Below are positions 19,010 through 28,027 of a stretch of 64,000 nt of DNA, one piece after another. The notes beneath the pieces were generated by a model, which saw nothing but the letters and a program-made list of their open reading frames with translations, did not search any database and had not been told where the DNA came from. The stretch lies in assembly GCA_019421015.1 (NCBI GenBank), contig JAHZGC010000025.1, positions 1-64,000 on the forward strand, read 5' to 3'. Each line of letters starts with the position of its first letter. The stretch's first letter is position 1. The DNA comes from Coriobacteriaceae bacterium (GTDB lineage Bacteria; Actinomycetota; Coriobacteriia; Coriobacteriales; UMGS124). Position numbers and translations under genes: made by a program.

Positions 19010-19303
19010 ATGGCGACCGCCATTGCGAACGGACGCGTCGATCAGGCCATGCTCGCGCAGGCCTCGTATATCCTGGGCTTGCAGGGGCTTACTGTTTCCC
19101 AAGCCATCCGCGAGCTTATTAACTATATCGCCCTTACGGGCGAGGTGCCTCGCTATGCCGAGGAGTCGTCGAAGAGGGACCGGGTCCAGTCGATGATCGA
19201 GCTCACGGAGTTTCTGGAGTCCCTTCCCATGCCGGGGCGCGAGCCGGGCCTGAGCGACGAGGAACTTCTTGACGAGGAGAGGATGGCCCGCTTTGGGTGT
19301 TAA
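19010..19303 (+). CDS. Antitoxin of a PIN-domain toxin-antitoxin pair
   Basis: A 97-residue acidic protein. The N-terminal 45 residues (VDQAMLAQASYILGLQGLTVSQAIRELINYIAL) resemble a ribbon-helix-helix DNA-binding domain of RelB/DinJ type; the C-terminus is the likely toxin-binding tail. It follows a palindromic operator and overlaps the toxin gene. It should neutralise the toxin and repress the operon. Confidence 0.75.
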   Translation: MATAIANGRVDQAMLAQASYILGLQGLTVSQAIRELINYIALTGEVPRYAEESSKRDRVQSMIELTEFLESLPMPGREPGLSDEELLDEERMARFGC

Positions 19304-19724
19304 GAGGCGCCTCCTTCTCGACACGAACGTCGTCCTGGACTACTGTGACGCGGCCCGTGCGGACCACGAGGCAACCTGCCGGTTCATCCGGGATTGTGTC
19401 GAGCGGTCCGTGGCTCTTCTGGTGACGGTCGGCTCGCTCAAGGACGTCTACTACGTGCTGCGGCGCCTCTATGCGAGCGAGCCCTTGGCGCGCCAGGTGG
19501 TGGGCAAGCTCGTCGCCGGTCCCCTGACGGCGGTCGACCTTAAAGCGTCCTACGCCAAGACGGCCCTCGAGTCCGATGAGCCCGACTTCGAGGACGGCCT
19601 AGTGCGCGCCGCCGCCGAGACCGAGGGGGCCTTTGCAATCATTACGCGCGACGTACGGGCGTTCGGGGGTTCGGCCGTGCCGGCGATGCCAGTCGTGCGG
19701 TATCTGGAGCTGTTTGGCGGGTAG
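19293..19724 (+). CDS. PIN-domain toxin ribonuclease
   Basis: A PIN-fold protein of about 143 residues, expected to cleave RNA using clustered acidic residues. Visible ones are the first Asp in LLLDTNVVLDYCD, Asp/Glu in SDEPDFEDGLV near 110, and the last in IITRDVRAF. TTG at 19293 is preferred because GGAGAGG lies 8-9 bases upstream; an ATG at 19269 is the alternative. It overlaps the antitoxin gene by 11 bases, which favours coupled translation. Confidence 0.85.
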   Translation: MGVKRRLLLDTNVVLDYCDAARADHEATCRFIRDCVERSVALLVTVGSLKDVYYVLRRLYASEPLARQVVGKLVAGPLTAVDLKASYAKTALESDEPDFEDGLVRAAAETEGAFAIITRDVRAFGGSAVPAMPVVRYLELFGG

Positions 19725-19727
19725 GTC

Positions 19728-20135
19728 GTGCCGCCTGCCGCGGTGTGGACCCGGGCGGTTTATCTTGACGATCTCCACCCCAATCTGGGTGCCGTTTTTG
19801 AAAACGTGGTTGCCCAGGAGCTTACGTCCCAAGGCAACCCGCTGTTCTACTACATGAACAAGAAGCGCGGCGAGGTCGATTTCGTAACGGAGGCGTCTGG
19901 CGGGTCGGTCCTTCCCATCGAGGTGAAGTCCGGTCGCAACCCTCGTGCGCATGCGGTTTTGAATCACCTGCTGCAGAGCTCTGAGTGCGAGGTGCCTCGG
20001 GACATCGTGCTCTCGCGCCTCAACGTGGAGCACAAAGGCAAGGTGGTGTATCTCCCCTGGTACGCCACGTTCTGCCTGCCGCACTTCACATGGCCGACCG
20101 TAGCGCCACTGACGGCCGACCTGCCGCGCATCTAG
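19728..20135 (+). pseudogene. Truncated DUF4143 ATPase, C-terminal part
   Basis: Only the C-terminal nuclease-like half remains (LGAVFENVVAQELTSQGNPL...EVDFVTEASGGSVLPIEVKSG); the P-loop ATPase half is absent. It follows the PIN toxin by three bases and is followed by an IS200/IS605 element, so insertion or recombination probably removed the front. A complete relative is at 6209. Confidence 0.75.
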
Positions 20136-20281
20136 AGAAACCCTGATTGCACGGGAACAAACCACAGGCTCCGCCTGTGGAGCCACAAACGGCTGCGCCG
20201 TCCCGTGTCTGTAACAGGGGGCGCCCCGCCCCTTACCATCTTGCGTGCGACGGGCCGGTCGCACGCGGAAGGGGCAGGGAT

Positions 20282-20779
20282 ATGCCGCAACGGAGCCTGT
20301 CACACACCAGCTGGGACTGCGTGTACCACGTGGTCTGGATGCCGAAGTACCGGCGCAAGGTCATGTACGGACAGTTCAGGAGGGAGATCGTTGGGACAAT
20401 GAGGGACCTGGTTGCGAGGGAGGACGGCGTGGGGACAGCGGAGGGGGGCGCGTGCCCGGATCACATCCACCTGTGCCTGGGGGTGCCCCCGAAGCACGCC
20501 GTGAGCAAGGTGGTCGGGAGGCTCAAGGGGCGCAGCCCGATGATCCTGCACGGGAGGCGCCCGGAGCTGCGCCTGGCGACCGGCAGGGACAAGGCGCTGT
20601 GGGCGAGGGGCCACTGCGTGAGCACCGTCGGCCTTGACGAGGCCAAGGTGCGGGAGTACGTGCGCGGCCAGGAGGGGGGCAGCGGGTTCGAGTGGGCCGA
20701 CGCCCCCGCCGGGGGCGCGACGGTAATGGTCTGGCCGGCCCGTCGCGGCCGTGGCCGCCGCGGCAACGGCCCCTTATAG
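20282..20779 (+). CDS. tnpA: IS200/IS605 TnpA Y1 transposase
   Basis: A 165-residue HUH single-strand transposase. It begins SHTSWDCVYHVVWMPKYRRK, carries the HUH metal motif as DHIHLCLG, and has the helix with the catalytic Tyr in VSTVGLDEAKVREYVRGQE. The core is complete, so it may be active. The C-terminal 25 residues (Gly/Arg-rich) exceed the usual length. It excises and inserts the element through hairpins at its ends. Confidence 0.88.
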   Translation: MPQRSLSHTSWDCVYHVVWMPKYRRKVMYGQFRREIVGTMRDLVAREDGVGTAEGGACPDHIHLCLGVPPKHAVSKVVGRLKGRSPMILHGRRPELRLATGRDKALWARGHCVSTVGLDEAKVREYVRGQEGGSGFEWADAPAGGATVMVWPARRGRGRRGNGPL

Positions 20780-20791
20780 GGGCAACAAAAG

Positions 20792-20816
20792 CCCCCGGCT
20801 ATGCCGGGGGATTTTT
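20792..20816. terminator. Rho-independent terminator at the insertion-sequence right end
   Basis: An 8-bp GC stem (CCCCCGGC with GCCGGGGG, loop TAT) followed by ATTTTT. It doubles as the right-end hairpin of the insertion sequence and can also stop the convergent torD transcript, because AAAA precedes it. Confidence 0.75.
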
Positions 20817-20844
20817 ACTTGTCGCCACAAGGGCTTCGACGCGT

Positions 20845-21477
20845 TTACGCCAGCGGCTTATCGTCGAGGAGCGAGTCGACGAACGTTACGAGCATCTCGG
20901 CGCATGCGCTGTAGAACATCAGACCGTGCCCGCCGGCTTTAGCGTGGCGTGCCTCTTGAGCGGTTACCTCTCGGGCAAACACAGGAGCCCACTGTGCCAG
21001 ATGGTTTGCCACAAAAGCGCGCCGTGCCTCGCGGGCGCGGGCGCCTTCGCCTTCCTCGCCGCCTGCCATCTGCTCGATTTCGCAGAGAAGCCCGCAGAAT
21101 CCGCATTCGAGGGCAACGTGGTCTTCTTGGGACCTCCCATCCTCGCTCACCGCGTACCCGAACTCTCGGTATGCGGCGAGTGCCCGGTCGCGCTGCTCCT
21201 GCATCAGGAGGGGCAGCTCTCCCACCAGCGCCGACTCGTAAGGCGGCACCGGGTTCTTGCTCATGCTGCGGAAAAGGCGGGCGTAGTCGGCGTTGAGGCT
21301 CCTGACCACTTCGCTGGTCTCCAGGTCTTTTGAGCGGGTGAGAAACTCGTCGAGTTCTGCGGGGGCGTCGTCTCCAAGGCCGCGGAGGCCGTCGACGAAC
21401 GTCGCGTCGACTTCTCCGCCGAATACACGGGCGAAAAAGGCGAACAGGTCGCGCTGCTCAGGCACAGAAAGGTTCAT
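20845..21477 (-). CDS. TorD/DmsD-type chaperone for the molybdoenzyme
   Basis: A helical cytoplasmic chaperone of the TorD family that holds the Tat leader of a molybdoenzyme until cofactor insertion. Family features are LNADYARLFRSMSKNPVPPYES and the later EDHVALECGFCGLLCEIEQM...FVANHLAQWAPVFA. The ATG (MNLSVPEQ) is preferred because GGAGA lies seven bases upstream; an in-frame ATG at 21498 adds seven residues. Last gene of the catalytic subunit/Fe-S/chaperone operon. Confidence 0.9.
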   Translation of the reverse strand: MNLSVPEQRDLFAFFARVFGGEVDATFVDGLRGLGDDAPAELDEFLTRSKDLETSEVVRSLNADYARLFRSMSKNPVPPYESALVGELPLLMQEQRDRALAAYREFGYAVSEDGRSQEDHVALECGFCGLLCEIEQMAGGEEGEGARAREARRAFVANHLAQWAPVFAREVTAQEARHAKAGGHGLMFYSACAEMLVTFVDSLLDDKPLA

Positions 21478-21596
21478 CTTGAATTCTCCGATCGACATGG
21501 GGCGCCGTGGCGGTTTTGCCTTCGAATGTGCGGGCGGGGAGGCCGACGACCTCCCCGCCCGAAAACCTACAAGCTCTTAAGCGTAAGGGGTGTCCC

Positions 21597-22112
21597 TTAG
21601 CTTGTGGCGGTGATGGCCGCGTCCTTCTCGTCGATGATCGCCTGGACCTCGTCGGGGGTCCCGAAGTACAGCGCCTGCATCGGGCAGGTGGCCACGCAGT
21701 GGGGCGCCGGCCTGCCGTCGTCGCCCACGCCGAGGCTCAGGCACATGTCGCACTTGTTCATCTTGCCGGTCTCGACCTCGTACTCGGGGACGCCGAACGG
21801 GCAGGCGCTGGCGCAGGTCTGGCAACCGATGCAGGCGTCCTGGTCGACGACCACGATGCCGTCCTCCTCGCGCTTGGTGATTGCCTGCGCCGGGCAGTTC
21901 TTGACGCACTCGGGGTCGTCGCAATGGTGGCATGCGTCGGCATGGAAGGTCCGGGTGACGTTGGGGAAGCTTCCTCCCTGCTCCTCATATACCTTGCGGC
22001 GCGAGACGTCTCCCGCCTTGAAGCCGTGCCACTGCTTGCAGGTGACCTGGCAGGCGTAGCACTTGATGCACCGGTCCGCGTCGTGGTAGATAGTCAGTTG
22101 GACGTCGCTCAT
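21597..22112 (-). CDS. DmsB-like 4x[4Fe-4S] electron-transfer subunit
   Basis: A 171-residue ferredoxin-like subunit with four Cys clusters: CIKCYACQVTC near residue 15, HHCDDPECVKNC, CIGCQTCASACPFG and CDMCLSLG...CVATCP. It passes electrons to or from the molybdoenzyme encoded three bases upstream, and has no signal of its own, as is usual for a subunit carried out by the Tat leader of its partner. A close paralog lies at 27360. Confidence 0.93.
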   Translation of the reverse strand: MSDVQLTIYHDADRCIKCYACQVTCKQWHGFKAGDVSRRKVYEEQGGSFPNVTRTFHADACHHCDDPECVKNCPAQAITKREEDGIVVVDQDACIGCQTCASACPFGVPEYEVETGKMNKCDMCLSLGVGDDGRPAPHCVATCPMQALYFGTPDEVQAIIDEKDAAITATS

Positions 22113-22115
22113 CGG

Positions 22116-24527
22116 TTAGCCCTCCCACTTGCTGATCTTGACGAGCGTCTGCTTAGAAGACGCAGACGAGAACCTGTCCCATTTCTCCGGGTCGCCGTCG
22201 AACAGGACGTTGGTCTCCGAGCCGCCGTCCCCATAGCCGTAGCCGGGGAGGTCGAGGTCCTGACAGTCCTGCCACCATCCGCGCCTGCCCATCAGCACGT
22301 CCGGGGCGATGCCCTCGAAGTACTCGGCGGTCAGCAGGCACCAGCCGTGCGGGGACTCGACCTTCATCCAGTCGCCGTCCTCGATGCCGTACTCCTTTGC
22401 CGTCGCGGGGTTGATCTTGCACCAGGGGTAGGGCTTGATCTCGCGGCACCACGGCAGGTTGTTGCGGTGGCTGTGCTCGGCGAGGCGATGCCCGTGGACG
22501 TCGGAGAACAGCAGCGGGTATTCCTGGACGAGCTCGGTGTTGCTGAGGTTCTCGGGAGAGCCTACGTACTCGGGCAGGTAGCCCAGGGTTCCCTCCTCCA
22601 TGTTGTCGGTCTGGCCGCCGAACAGCTCGTGGTAGCACTGGACCTTGCCGTTGGGCAGGATGGAGAACAGCTCGTCGTAGCGCTGGTACTCGGGCTCCGT
22701 GAGGACCTGCTCCTCCTTCGGGCGCTCGACGAAGATGCCCTCGTCGGCGTCGCGAAGCTCCTCAAGCGTGAAGCCGGAGCCCTCGAGCAGCTGGCGCAGC
22801 ATGCCGTCGTTGTCGCCGCCCCACCAGTCGTCCTCGTAGCCCATGCGCTTGGCGAGCTCGGCGTAGAACTTGTAGTCGGACATCGACTCGCCAATGGGCT
22901 CGATCAGCTGGTGATTGACCGAGATGTAGGTGCCTTCGAGTAGGTTGTTCATATGGAGCTGGTCGCTCGCCTCGTACTGCGTGCAGGCCGGAAGCACGAT
23001 GTCGCAGTAGTCGCAGGTGGGGTTCCAGTTCGTGTCCATCGTGAAGTGGAAGTCGGCCTTCTTGAGCAGCTCCGCGATGCGCTTGGGCTGGCGCAGGCAC
23101 GACAGCGAGTTCGTGGCGTGCGAGAAGAGCGCACGGGGCTTGTAGGGCTTCTCGGTCTCGAGGGCCTCGAGGACTTTGGCATTGCAGGAAGACAGCGAGT
23201 AGGTGTACTTGCCGTAGGCCCAACGCGGGAACTCGGGGGCGAGCAGCTTGCTCGTTCCGGGCTGCCAGCCGTTGGCGATGTCCTCTTCGGTCGCCTCGAG
23301 CTTGTCGAACTCATGCAGGGTTGGGAAGAACCAGGCCATGTCGGATAGCTCGAACATCGGAGGGGGCGTGACCAGGGACGCACCATTGCCGCCGGGAACG
23401 TCGAGGTTGCCGGTGATGGCCTGGATCAGGAAGATCGAGACCGCAGTCCACGTGCCGTCGTTGGTCTGGTCGCCAAAGCCGTTGCCGTCCATGAGCGCCA
23501 TGGGCTTGATGGTGCCCATCATCTCGGCCACCTGGACGATCTGCTCCTCGGGAACCCCGCAGATATCGGCGGCCCATGCGGGGGTGAACTGCTGGACATG
23601 CTCGGCGAGCTTGTCGAACCCATTGCACCAGTTATCGGTGAAGTCGTGGTCGTAGAGGTCCTCGTTGATGATCACGTTGAGGATGGCCAGGGCCAGGGCG
23701 CCGTCGGTGCCCGGGCGCACGGGGACCCACACGTCGGCGTGCGTGGCCATCGTGTTGAGCGTCGGGCGGATGTCGATGTACTTCATCCCGCGCTCGGTCT
23801 CGCGCAGGCGGTCGAAGTTCTGGCCGCGCGTTTGGTTGACGCCGGTGTTCTCCTTGTTGGAGCCCCAGACGACCAAGAGGTTGGTCTTGTCGATCTGGCC
23901 GGGGAACGTCGAGGCGTTGCCGATGGTGCAGAGCTTGGTGGTCTCGCGTTGGTCCCAGCAGATGCCGTTGTGGCACCAGTTGGGGCTGCCGTACAGGTTG
24001 AGGAAGCGCATTCCCAGGGTGTCGATGCACTCGGCAGACTGGCCGGAGAGGATGCAGAACGTCTCGGGACCGTAGGCCTCCTTGTACTCCTTGAGCTTCT
24101 CGGCGATGGTGTCGAGCGCCTCGTCCCACGTGATGCGCTCGAACTCGCCGCTGCCCTTTTCGCCCGTGAGCTTCATGGGGTAGAGGATGCGCGACGGGTC
24201 GTAGACGAGCTGTGGGGCGGAGTTACCTTTTGCACATAGGGTTTTTCCGCCGTGGCCGCAGTTGTTGCCGGCGAGTGGGTTGCCTTCGACATGGGTGAAC
24301 TTGCCGTTCTCCACGGTGCACAGGGTGCAGCAGTAGGTTTCCGACAAGCCGCACATCTGGCACCAGACGCTCTTTTTAACGGTGCCCTTCTCGTCTGTCG
24401 CCCCGTTTTCCCCTTCGGAGGCGAAGGCCTTCTTGACGAGGGTTGGCCCGCTTACCTGGGCCGCGGCGGCGAGGGCTCCCAGCCCTGCCGCGCCCGCAAG
24501 GAAGCTCCTGCGAGTAATCTCCTCCAC
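22116..24527 (-). CDS. Tat-exported molybdopterin oxidoreductase, acetylene-hydratase/dehydroxylase-like
   Basis: An 803-residue bis-MGD enzyme. Tat leader ITRRSFLAGAAG; the N-terminal [4Fe-4S] cysteines lie in WCQMCGLSETYCCTLC and TLCAKG. The segment RFLNLYGSPNWCHNGICW places a Cys where acetylene hydratase and its relatives bind Mo or W, and IINEDLYDHDFTDNWCNGF also matches that clade, which includes the catechol dehydroxylases of Eggerthella. The reaction is therefore probably a reductive dehydroxylation or hydration of an organic substrate (inference). GTG is chosen because GGGAGG lies seven bases upstream, whereas the ATG at 24533 is only one base from it. Confidence 0.88.
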   Translation of the reverse strand: MEEITRRSFLAGAAGLGALAAAAQVSGPTLVKKAFASEGENGATDEKGTVKKSVWCQMCGLSETYCCTLCTVENGKFTHVEGNPLAGNNCGHGGKTLCAKGNSAPQLVYDPSRILYPMKLTGEKGSGEFERITWDEALDTIAEKLKEYKEAYGPETFCILSGQSAECIDTLGMRFLNLYGSPNWCHNGICWDQRETTKLCTIGNASTFPGQIDKTNLLVVWGSNKENTGVNQTRGQNFDRLRETERGMKYIDIRPTLNTMATHADVWVPVRPGTDGALALAILNVIINEDLYDHDFTDNWCNGFDKLAEHVQQFTPAWAADICGVPEEQIVQVAEMMGTIKPMALMDGNGFGDQTNDGTWTAVSIFLIQAITGNLDVPGGNGASLVTPPPMFELSDMAWFFPTLHEFDKLEATEEDIANGWQPGTSKLLAPEFPRWAYGKYTYSLSSCNAKVLEALETEKPYKPRALFSHATNSLSCLRQPKRIAELLKKADFHFTMDTNWNPTCDYCDIVLPACTQYEASDQLHMNNLLEGTYISVNHQLIEPIGESMSDYKFYAELAKRMGYEDDWWGGDNDGMLRQLLEGSGFTLEELRDADEGIFVERPKEEQVLTEPEYQRYDELFSILPNGKVQCYHELFGGQTDNMEEGTLGYLPEYVGSPENLSNTELVQEYPLLFSDVHGHRLAEHSHRNNLPWCREIKPYPWCKINPATAKEYGIEDGDWMKVESPHGWCLLTAEYFEGIAPDVLMGRRGWWQDCQDLDLPGYGYGDGGSETNVLFDGDPEKWDRFSSASSKQTLVKISKWEG

Positions 24528-24595
24528 GATCATTCCTCCCTTTTGAGCGGCTGGGGTGCCCTCCAAAGCGCCCCTGTTCCTGCTCGCTCGGACTG

Positions 24596-24627
24596 ATTAT
24601 CATATTATCATAGGGTCATATGATAAT
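24596..24627. promoter_or_regulatory. Operator between molybdoenzyme operon and gntR gene
   Basis: ATTATCATA occurs at 24596-24604 and 24604-24612, and its perfect inverse TATGATAAT at 24619-24627. It lies 69 bp upstream of the molybdoenzyme start and opposite the divergent GntR gene, whose product is the likely ligand. Confidence 0.65.
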
Positions 24628-24805
24628 GCAACATTGTTTTTGGGTGCGGGCCTGTTCCTTAGATGGATCTGGGACAATCGGGATGTTTTCGGGGTGAGGC
24701 ACTTCTTTCTTGCTCACGCAAAACGAGCGGTTTTGCCATGCTTTACTATGATGGCAGGCACCACAAGCGCGCATCGTATAGCTGAAATGCGGCCGACAGA
24801 GGGTA

Positions 24806-25213
24806 ATGGCAGACATGAAAAGGCAGGAACCGACGGAAATCCGCATAGACCAGAACAGCGGGGTCCCCGTTTGGCTCCAGCTTAACAACCAGATTACCGC
24901 CCTGATCTATTTGGGGGTTTATCCTGCGGGTTCCCAGCTGCCGACGGTGCGTGAGATGGCGGTCCAGGTGGGCGTGAACTACAACACGGTTAGCAAGGTA
25001 TACCAGAATCTCGAGCGGGAGGGGCTGATAGTCTCCCGGCGTGGTAGGGGCAGTTTTGTCGAAAGCGCGCTACCGCCCGTCCAAGACGGCCCTTTGGGGG
25101 AGGGCGAGGGATTTGCCCGTGAGTACGTTCATCGCTGTCAGGAGCTTGGGCTAAACGACGACATGATCGTTGACCTGGTACGTAGGCAGCTTGAGGGGGA
25201 CCGGCGACGATAA
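24806..25213 (+). CDS. GntR-family regulator, YtrA subfamily
   Basis: A 135-residue regulator: a GntR winged helix (VPVWLQLNNQITALIYLGVYPAGSQ, LPTVREMAVQVGVNYNTVSKVYQ) and only about 50 residues beyond it, the short effector domain typical of YtrA proteins. Divergent from the molybdoenzyme operon and followed by an SPFH gene. YtrA regulators usually control membrane-protein genes downstream, so the SPFH gene and the molybdoenzyme operon are both candidate targets. Confidence 0.88.
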   Translation: MADMKRQEPTEIRIDQNSGVPVWLQLNNQITALIYLGVYPAGSQLPTVREMAVQVGVNYNTVSKVYQNLEREGLIVSRRGRGSFVESALPPVQDGPLGEGEGFAREYVHRCQELGLNDDMIVDLVRRQLEGDRRR

Positions 25214-25290
25214 GGCTCGCCAGCCGGCGTAGGTGAATGTGCGGGGCTGCGGCATCTGGAGGGATGTCGCCGATCAACGGGGTGAGAGAG

Positions 25291-26268
25291 ATGGCATCTG
25301 GTTCGAAAGCGTCGTCCAAGAAAGCGGGTGCTGTGGAGGACCGGCAGTCCCGCGTGACGGGGGAGGCCCCCGCGACCGATTTTGAGCCGAACAGCGCATC
25401 GCGCGGGGGAGTTTACATATTCTATTGGCTTGTGGTCTGCTGCTCGGCGGCGGTGTGCCTAGGGCTCATCGGCTGGCTCGCCCCGTTTGTGCTCGGCCAT
25501 GCCGTTCCACTCTATCTGTCACTCCTTATCTCTGCCGCCGTTGGGCTTGTCTTCGGGAGCACGGTTCGTATCACGACGCAATGGGAACGTGCCGTCGTCC
25601 TTAGGCTTGGACGCTTCCACAAGGTTGTTGGCCCCGGGGTCTTTTTGTGCATCCCGTTTTTTGACCACGTGTCCATCCACATCGACCAGCGTATGGTGAC
25701 GTCTTCTTTCTCGGCCGAGGCCGCCCTGACATCGGACCTCGTGCCTGTTGACGTGGACGCGGTGCTGTTCTGGATGGTATGGGATCCAAAACGTGCGTGC
25801 CTAGAGGTCGAAAACTACCCCAAGGCGGTTCTCTTTGCTGCCCAGACGGCCTTGCGCGACGCAATTGGCACTATCCCGCTGTCCGAGCTCTCCCTGAGGC
25901 GCAAGGAGATCGATCGTGCCATCCAGGACGAGATAGCCCCGGTGTGCGAGGAGTGGGGAATCACCATCACCTCGGTCCGCATCAGGGACATCATGGTTCC
26001 CAAGGACTTGGAGGACGCACTGTCAAAAGAGGCGCAGGCGGAGCGGGAGCGCAACGCCCGCGTCATCCTTGCCGAAATCGAGAAGGACATCTCCGATATG
26101 TACGTCGAGGCTGCCAAGGCCTACGACGACAACGGGACCGCCCTCAAGCTGCGCGCCATGAGCCTTGCATACGAGGGTGCCCGAGACGGCAAGGGGGTTC
26201 TCCTCGTTCCTTCTCAGCTGGTCAACGGGTTTGACCCGAGCAGCCTTGGCCTGGGCTCCAAGGATTAG
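25291..26268 (+). CDS. SPFH/Band-7 (stomatin-like) membrane protein
   Basis: A 325-residue protein: two hydrophobic segments (about 40-95), then a Band-7 domain (ITTQWERAVVLRLGRFHKVVGPGVFLCIPFFDHVSIHID) and a charged helical tail (LSKEAQAERERNARVILAEIEKD). Stomatin-like proteins oligomerise and organise membrane patches or proteases; no NfeD partner is adjacent. In-frame ATGs at 25237 and 25264 are alternatives; GGGGTGAG favours 25291. It shares an operon-like position with the GntR gene. Its 3' end overlaps the convergent nrfD-like gene by four bases. Confidence 0.85.
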   Translation: MASGSKASSKKAGAVEDRQSRVTGEAPATDFEPNSASRGGVYIFYWLVVCCSAAVCLGLIGWLAPFVLGHAVPLYLSLLISAAVGLVFGSTVRITTQWERAVVLRLGRFHKVVGPGVFLCIPFFDHVSIHIDQRMVTSSFSAEAALTSDLVPVDVDAVLFWMVWDPKRACLEVENYPKAVLFAAQTALRDAIGTIPLSELSLRRKEIDRAIQDEIAPVCEEWGITITSVRIRDIMVPKDLEDALSKEAQAERERNARVILAEIEKDISDMYVEAAKAYDDNGTALKLRAMSLAYEGARDGKGVLLVPSQLVNGFDPSSLGLGSKD

Positions 26269-27353
26269 AACAGTCCCAGGCTTGCGGCGACAAGTTGGAC
26301 GGCCGTAAGGGGTTCGTGGACTCCGACGGCGATTACAATGCAGCGTAGCGCGAAAGATCCTGCGACGGAGCAGGCGGCTGCAACGATGGCGGCGATGGGC
26401 CGGGCCATGGCTTTTGCGACACGCGCTCCGGGCTGTGCGGCTGAAAGCGCGCCGTGAAAGCTCGGACCGCCTGTCTCGGCGCCTTGCGGAGGGCATGCGG
26501 CGATGGCTTCGCACACAAGGGGAACGACGATGCCCAATGCGACCGCGCCGACCCAGAACCACGGGGCGAGTTCGCCTTCGACAAGGCTGCGGGCCATCTC
26601 TGCGCCTAGCGGCGACGCCGATGCCCTGCCGATCACATATGCCGTGAGGGTGCCCGTCTCGAGGAGGGCGATTGCGATGGCACCGATTGAGACGGCCCGG
26701 TAGGCTGCGGCGTTTGACCTGGGGCTTGTTTTTTGCCGGGTGCCTCTGACCGCTCCATCGCCCCAACAGAGTAGCAGTGCGGAAACCTCTGCTCCCATGG
26801 AGCAGGACGACAGGGTGAATAGGACGGGGAGCAGGGGCGTGTCCCACATGGGAATCGACCCTGCCGACCGCAGGAGCATCCCTGTATAGGCGGCGATTGC
26901 AAGGCCGACGATGGCCGCCGCCGTCATCGCCGCGTTACCCGCGATGACAACCGTCCTGCTCCCCGCATGCGGGAAGAGGGCGAGCAAGCCTGCCCGTGCC
27001 CGAGGTGTGGCAAGGACGGCGTTTGCTACAAAAACGACGCAGCCCGCTACGAGCGTCCAAGCGCCGTATGTCATCCAGGAGCCGGCGTTTGAGAAGGAGA
27101 GGTGCAGTGCCAGTGCCTGATCCGGGTTGTCGAGCTCGAAGACGAGGCACGCGAGGCCCATGGCGAGCGCTGCAAGCGCGATGCAGCTGCTTGTGGCCGG
27201 AAAGGGGCCGAGCGAACGCGGCCCACCTGTCTCGTTGCTCATTCCGCCGTTGTACAGGCGTACGATTGAAGAGACAAGCGCGAGGCCGCCGGCAAGACCG
27301 CCCAGCAAGAGGTAGAGGGAGGAAAGCCATCCCCAGGCCGTCTGGTCAAACAT
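26265..27353 (-). CDS. NrfD/DmsC-like membrane anchor subunit
   Basis: A 362-residue polytopic protein with about nine hydrophobic helices (first: WGWLSSLYLLLGGLAGGLALVSSIVRLY). NrfD-family anchors move electrons between menaquinone and an Fe-S subunit on the outer face. The gene begins four bases after the Fe-S gene, so the two form a module. No catalytic subunit lies next to it; the molybdoenzyme at 22116 is the nearest candidate. Confidence 0.85.
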   Translation of the reverse strand: MFDQTAWGWLSSLYLLLGGLAGGLALVSSIVRLYNGGMSNETGGPRSLGPFPATSSCIALAALAMGLACLVFELDNPDQALALHLSFSNAGSWMTYGAWTLVAGCVVFVANAVLATPRARAGLLALFPHAGSRTVVIAGNAAMTAAAIVGLAIAAYTGMLLRSAGSIPMWDTPLLPVLFTLSSCSMGAEVSALLLCWGDGAVRGTRQKTSPRSNAAAYRAVSIGAIAIALLETGTLTAYVIGRASASPLGAEMARSLVEGELAPWFWVGAVALGIVVPLVCEAIAACPPQGAETGGPSFHGALSAAQPGARVAKAMARPIAAIVAAACSVAGSFALRCIVIAVGVHEPLTAVQLVAASLGLF

Positions 27354-27359
27354 GGCTTA

Positions 27360-27896
27360 TCATCCGTGCAAGAAGCCGCTTTGGGGGACGCGGCCGGCTT
27401 CTTGCATGCGCGTCTCCTTGTCGGATATGGTTTGTTCTATCTCTTCTCGGGTGCCAAAGTACAGCGCCTGGGTTGGGCAGGTTGCCACGCAGCGGGGATT
27501 GGGACGCCCATTCTCGTCAACCCCCAGGCTCAGACACAGGTCACATTTGACCAAGCCGCCGCCGTCATAGGTCGGGACGTCGTAAGGGCATGCAAACGAG
27601 CAGTAATGGCAGCCGATGCAGAGGTTGCGGTCGACTACGACGATGCCATCGATATCACGTTTGGTCAGAGCGCCTGCCGGGCAGACGCGGACGCACTCGG
27701 GCTCGGCGCAGTGCATGCAGGCGAGGGAGTAGAAGACCCGTGTGACATTAGGGAACTTGCCCGAGGCCTGCTCGATGACGCGTCGGCGTGCCGCGCCCCC
27801 GGCGGAGATGCCATGCCATTGTTTGCAGGCGACCTGGCAGGCATAGCATTTGATGCACCGGTCCGGGTCAGAGTAAATCAATAGCTGATTTTCCAT
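27360..27896 (-). CDS. Second DmsB-like 4x[4Fe-4S] subunit
   Basis: A 178-residue paralog of the Fe-S subunit at 21597, with the same four Cys clusters (CIKCYACQVACKQWHG, CMHCAEPECVRVC, CIGCHYCSFACPYD, CDLCLSLG...CVATCPTQALYFGT). It is paired with an NrfD-type anchor, not with a catalytic subunit. The ATG (MENQLLIY) follows a GGGAGGG stretch. It may hand electrons from the quinone pool to the first Fe-S subunit or serve another exported reductase. Confidence 0.9.
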   Translation of the reverse strand: MENQLLIYSDPDRCIKCYACQVACKQWHGISAGGAARRRVIEQASGKFPNVTRVFYSLACMHCAEPECVRVCPAGALTKRDIDGIVVVDRNLCIGCHYCSFACPYDVPTYDGGGLVKCDLCLSLGVDENGRPNPRCVATCPTQALYFGTREEIEQTISDKETRMQEAGRVPQSGFLHG

Positions 27897-28027
27897 CCTG
27901 CTCAATCCCTCCCCCTGGAGGCCTTGCGCCCTGGTGCCCCATGGTACCCCATCGGTCGCCACCGGTATAGACCTGGGATTCGCCTTTGCCCGGGCTGACT
28001 CTCCGCCCCCACTTCCCCTTCCCCGCC

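Larger units (their letters stand above)
20150..20825 (+). mobile_element. IS200/IS605-family insertion sequence
   Basis: A single Y1 transposase gene lies between two subterminal hairpins and there are no terminal inverted repeats, as in this family. The left hairpin is CCACAGGC/GCCTGTGG at 20161-20179; the right is CCCCCGGC/GCCGGGGG at 20792-20810. Exact ends cannot be fixed without an empty-site comparison. No TnpB is present. Confidence 0.75.
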
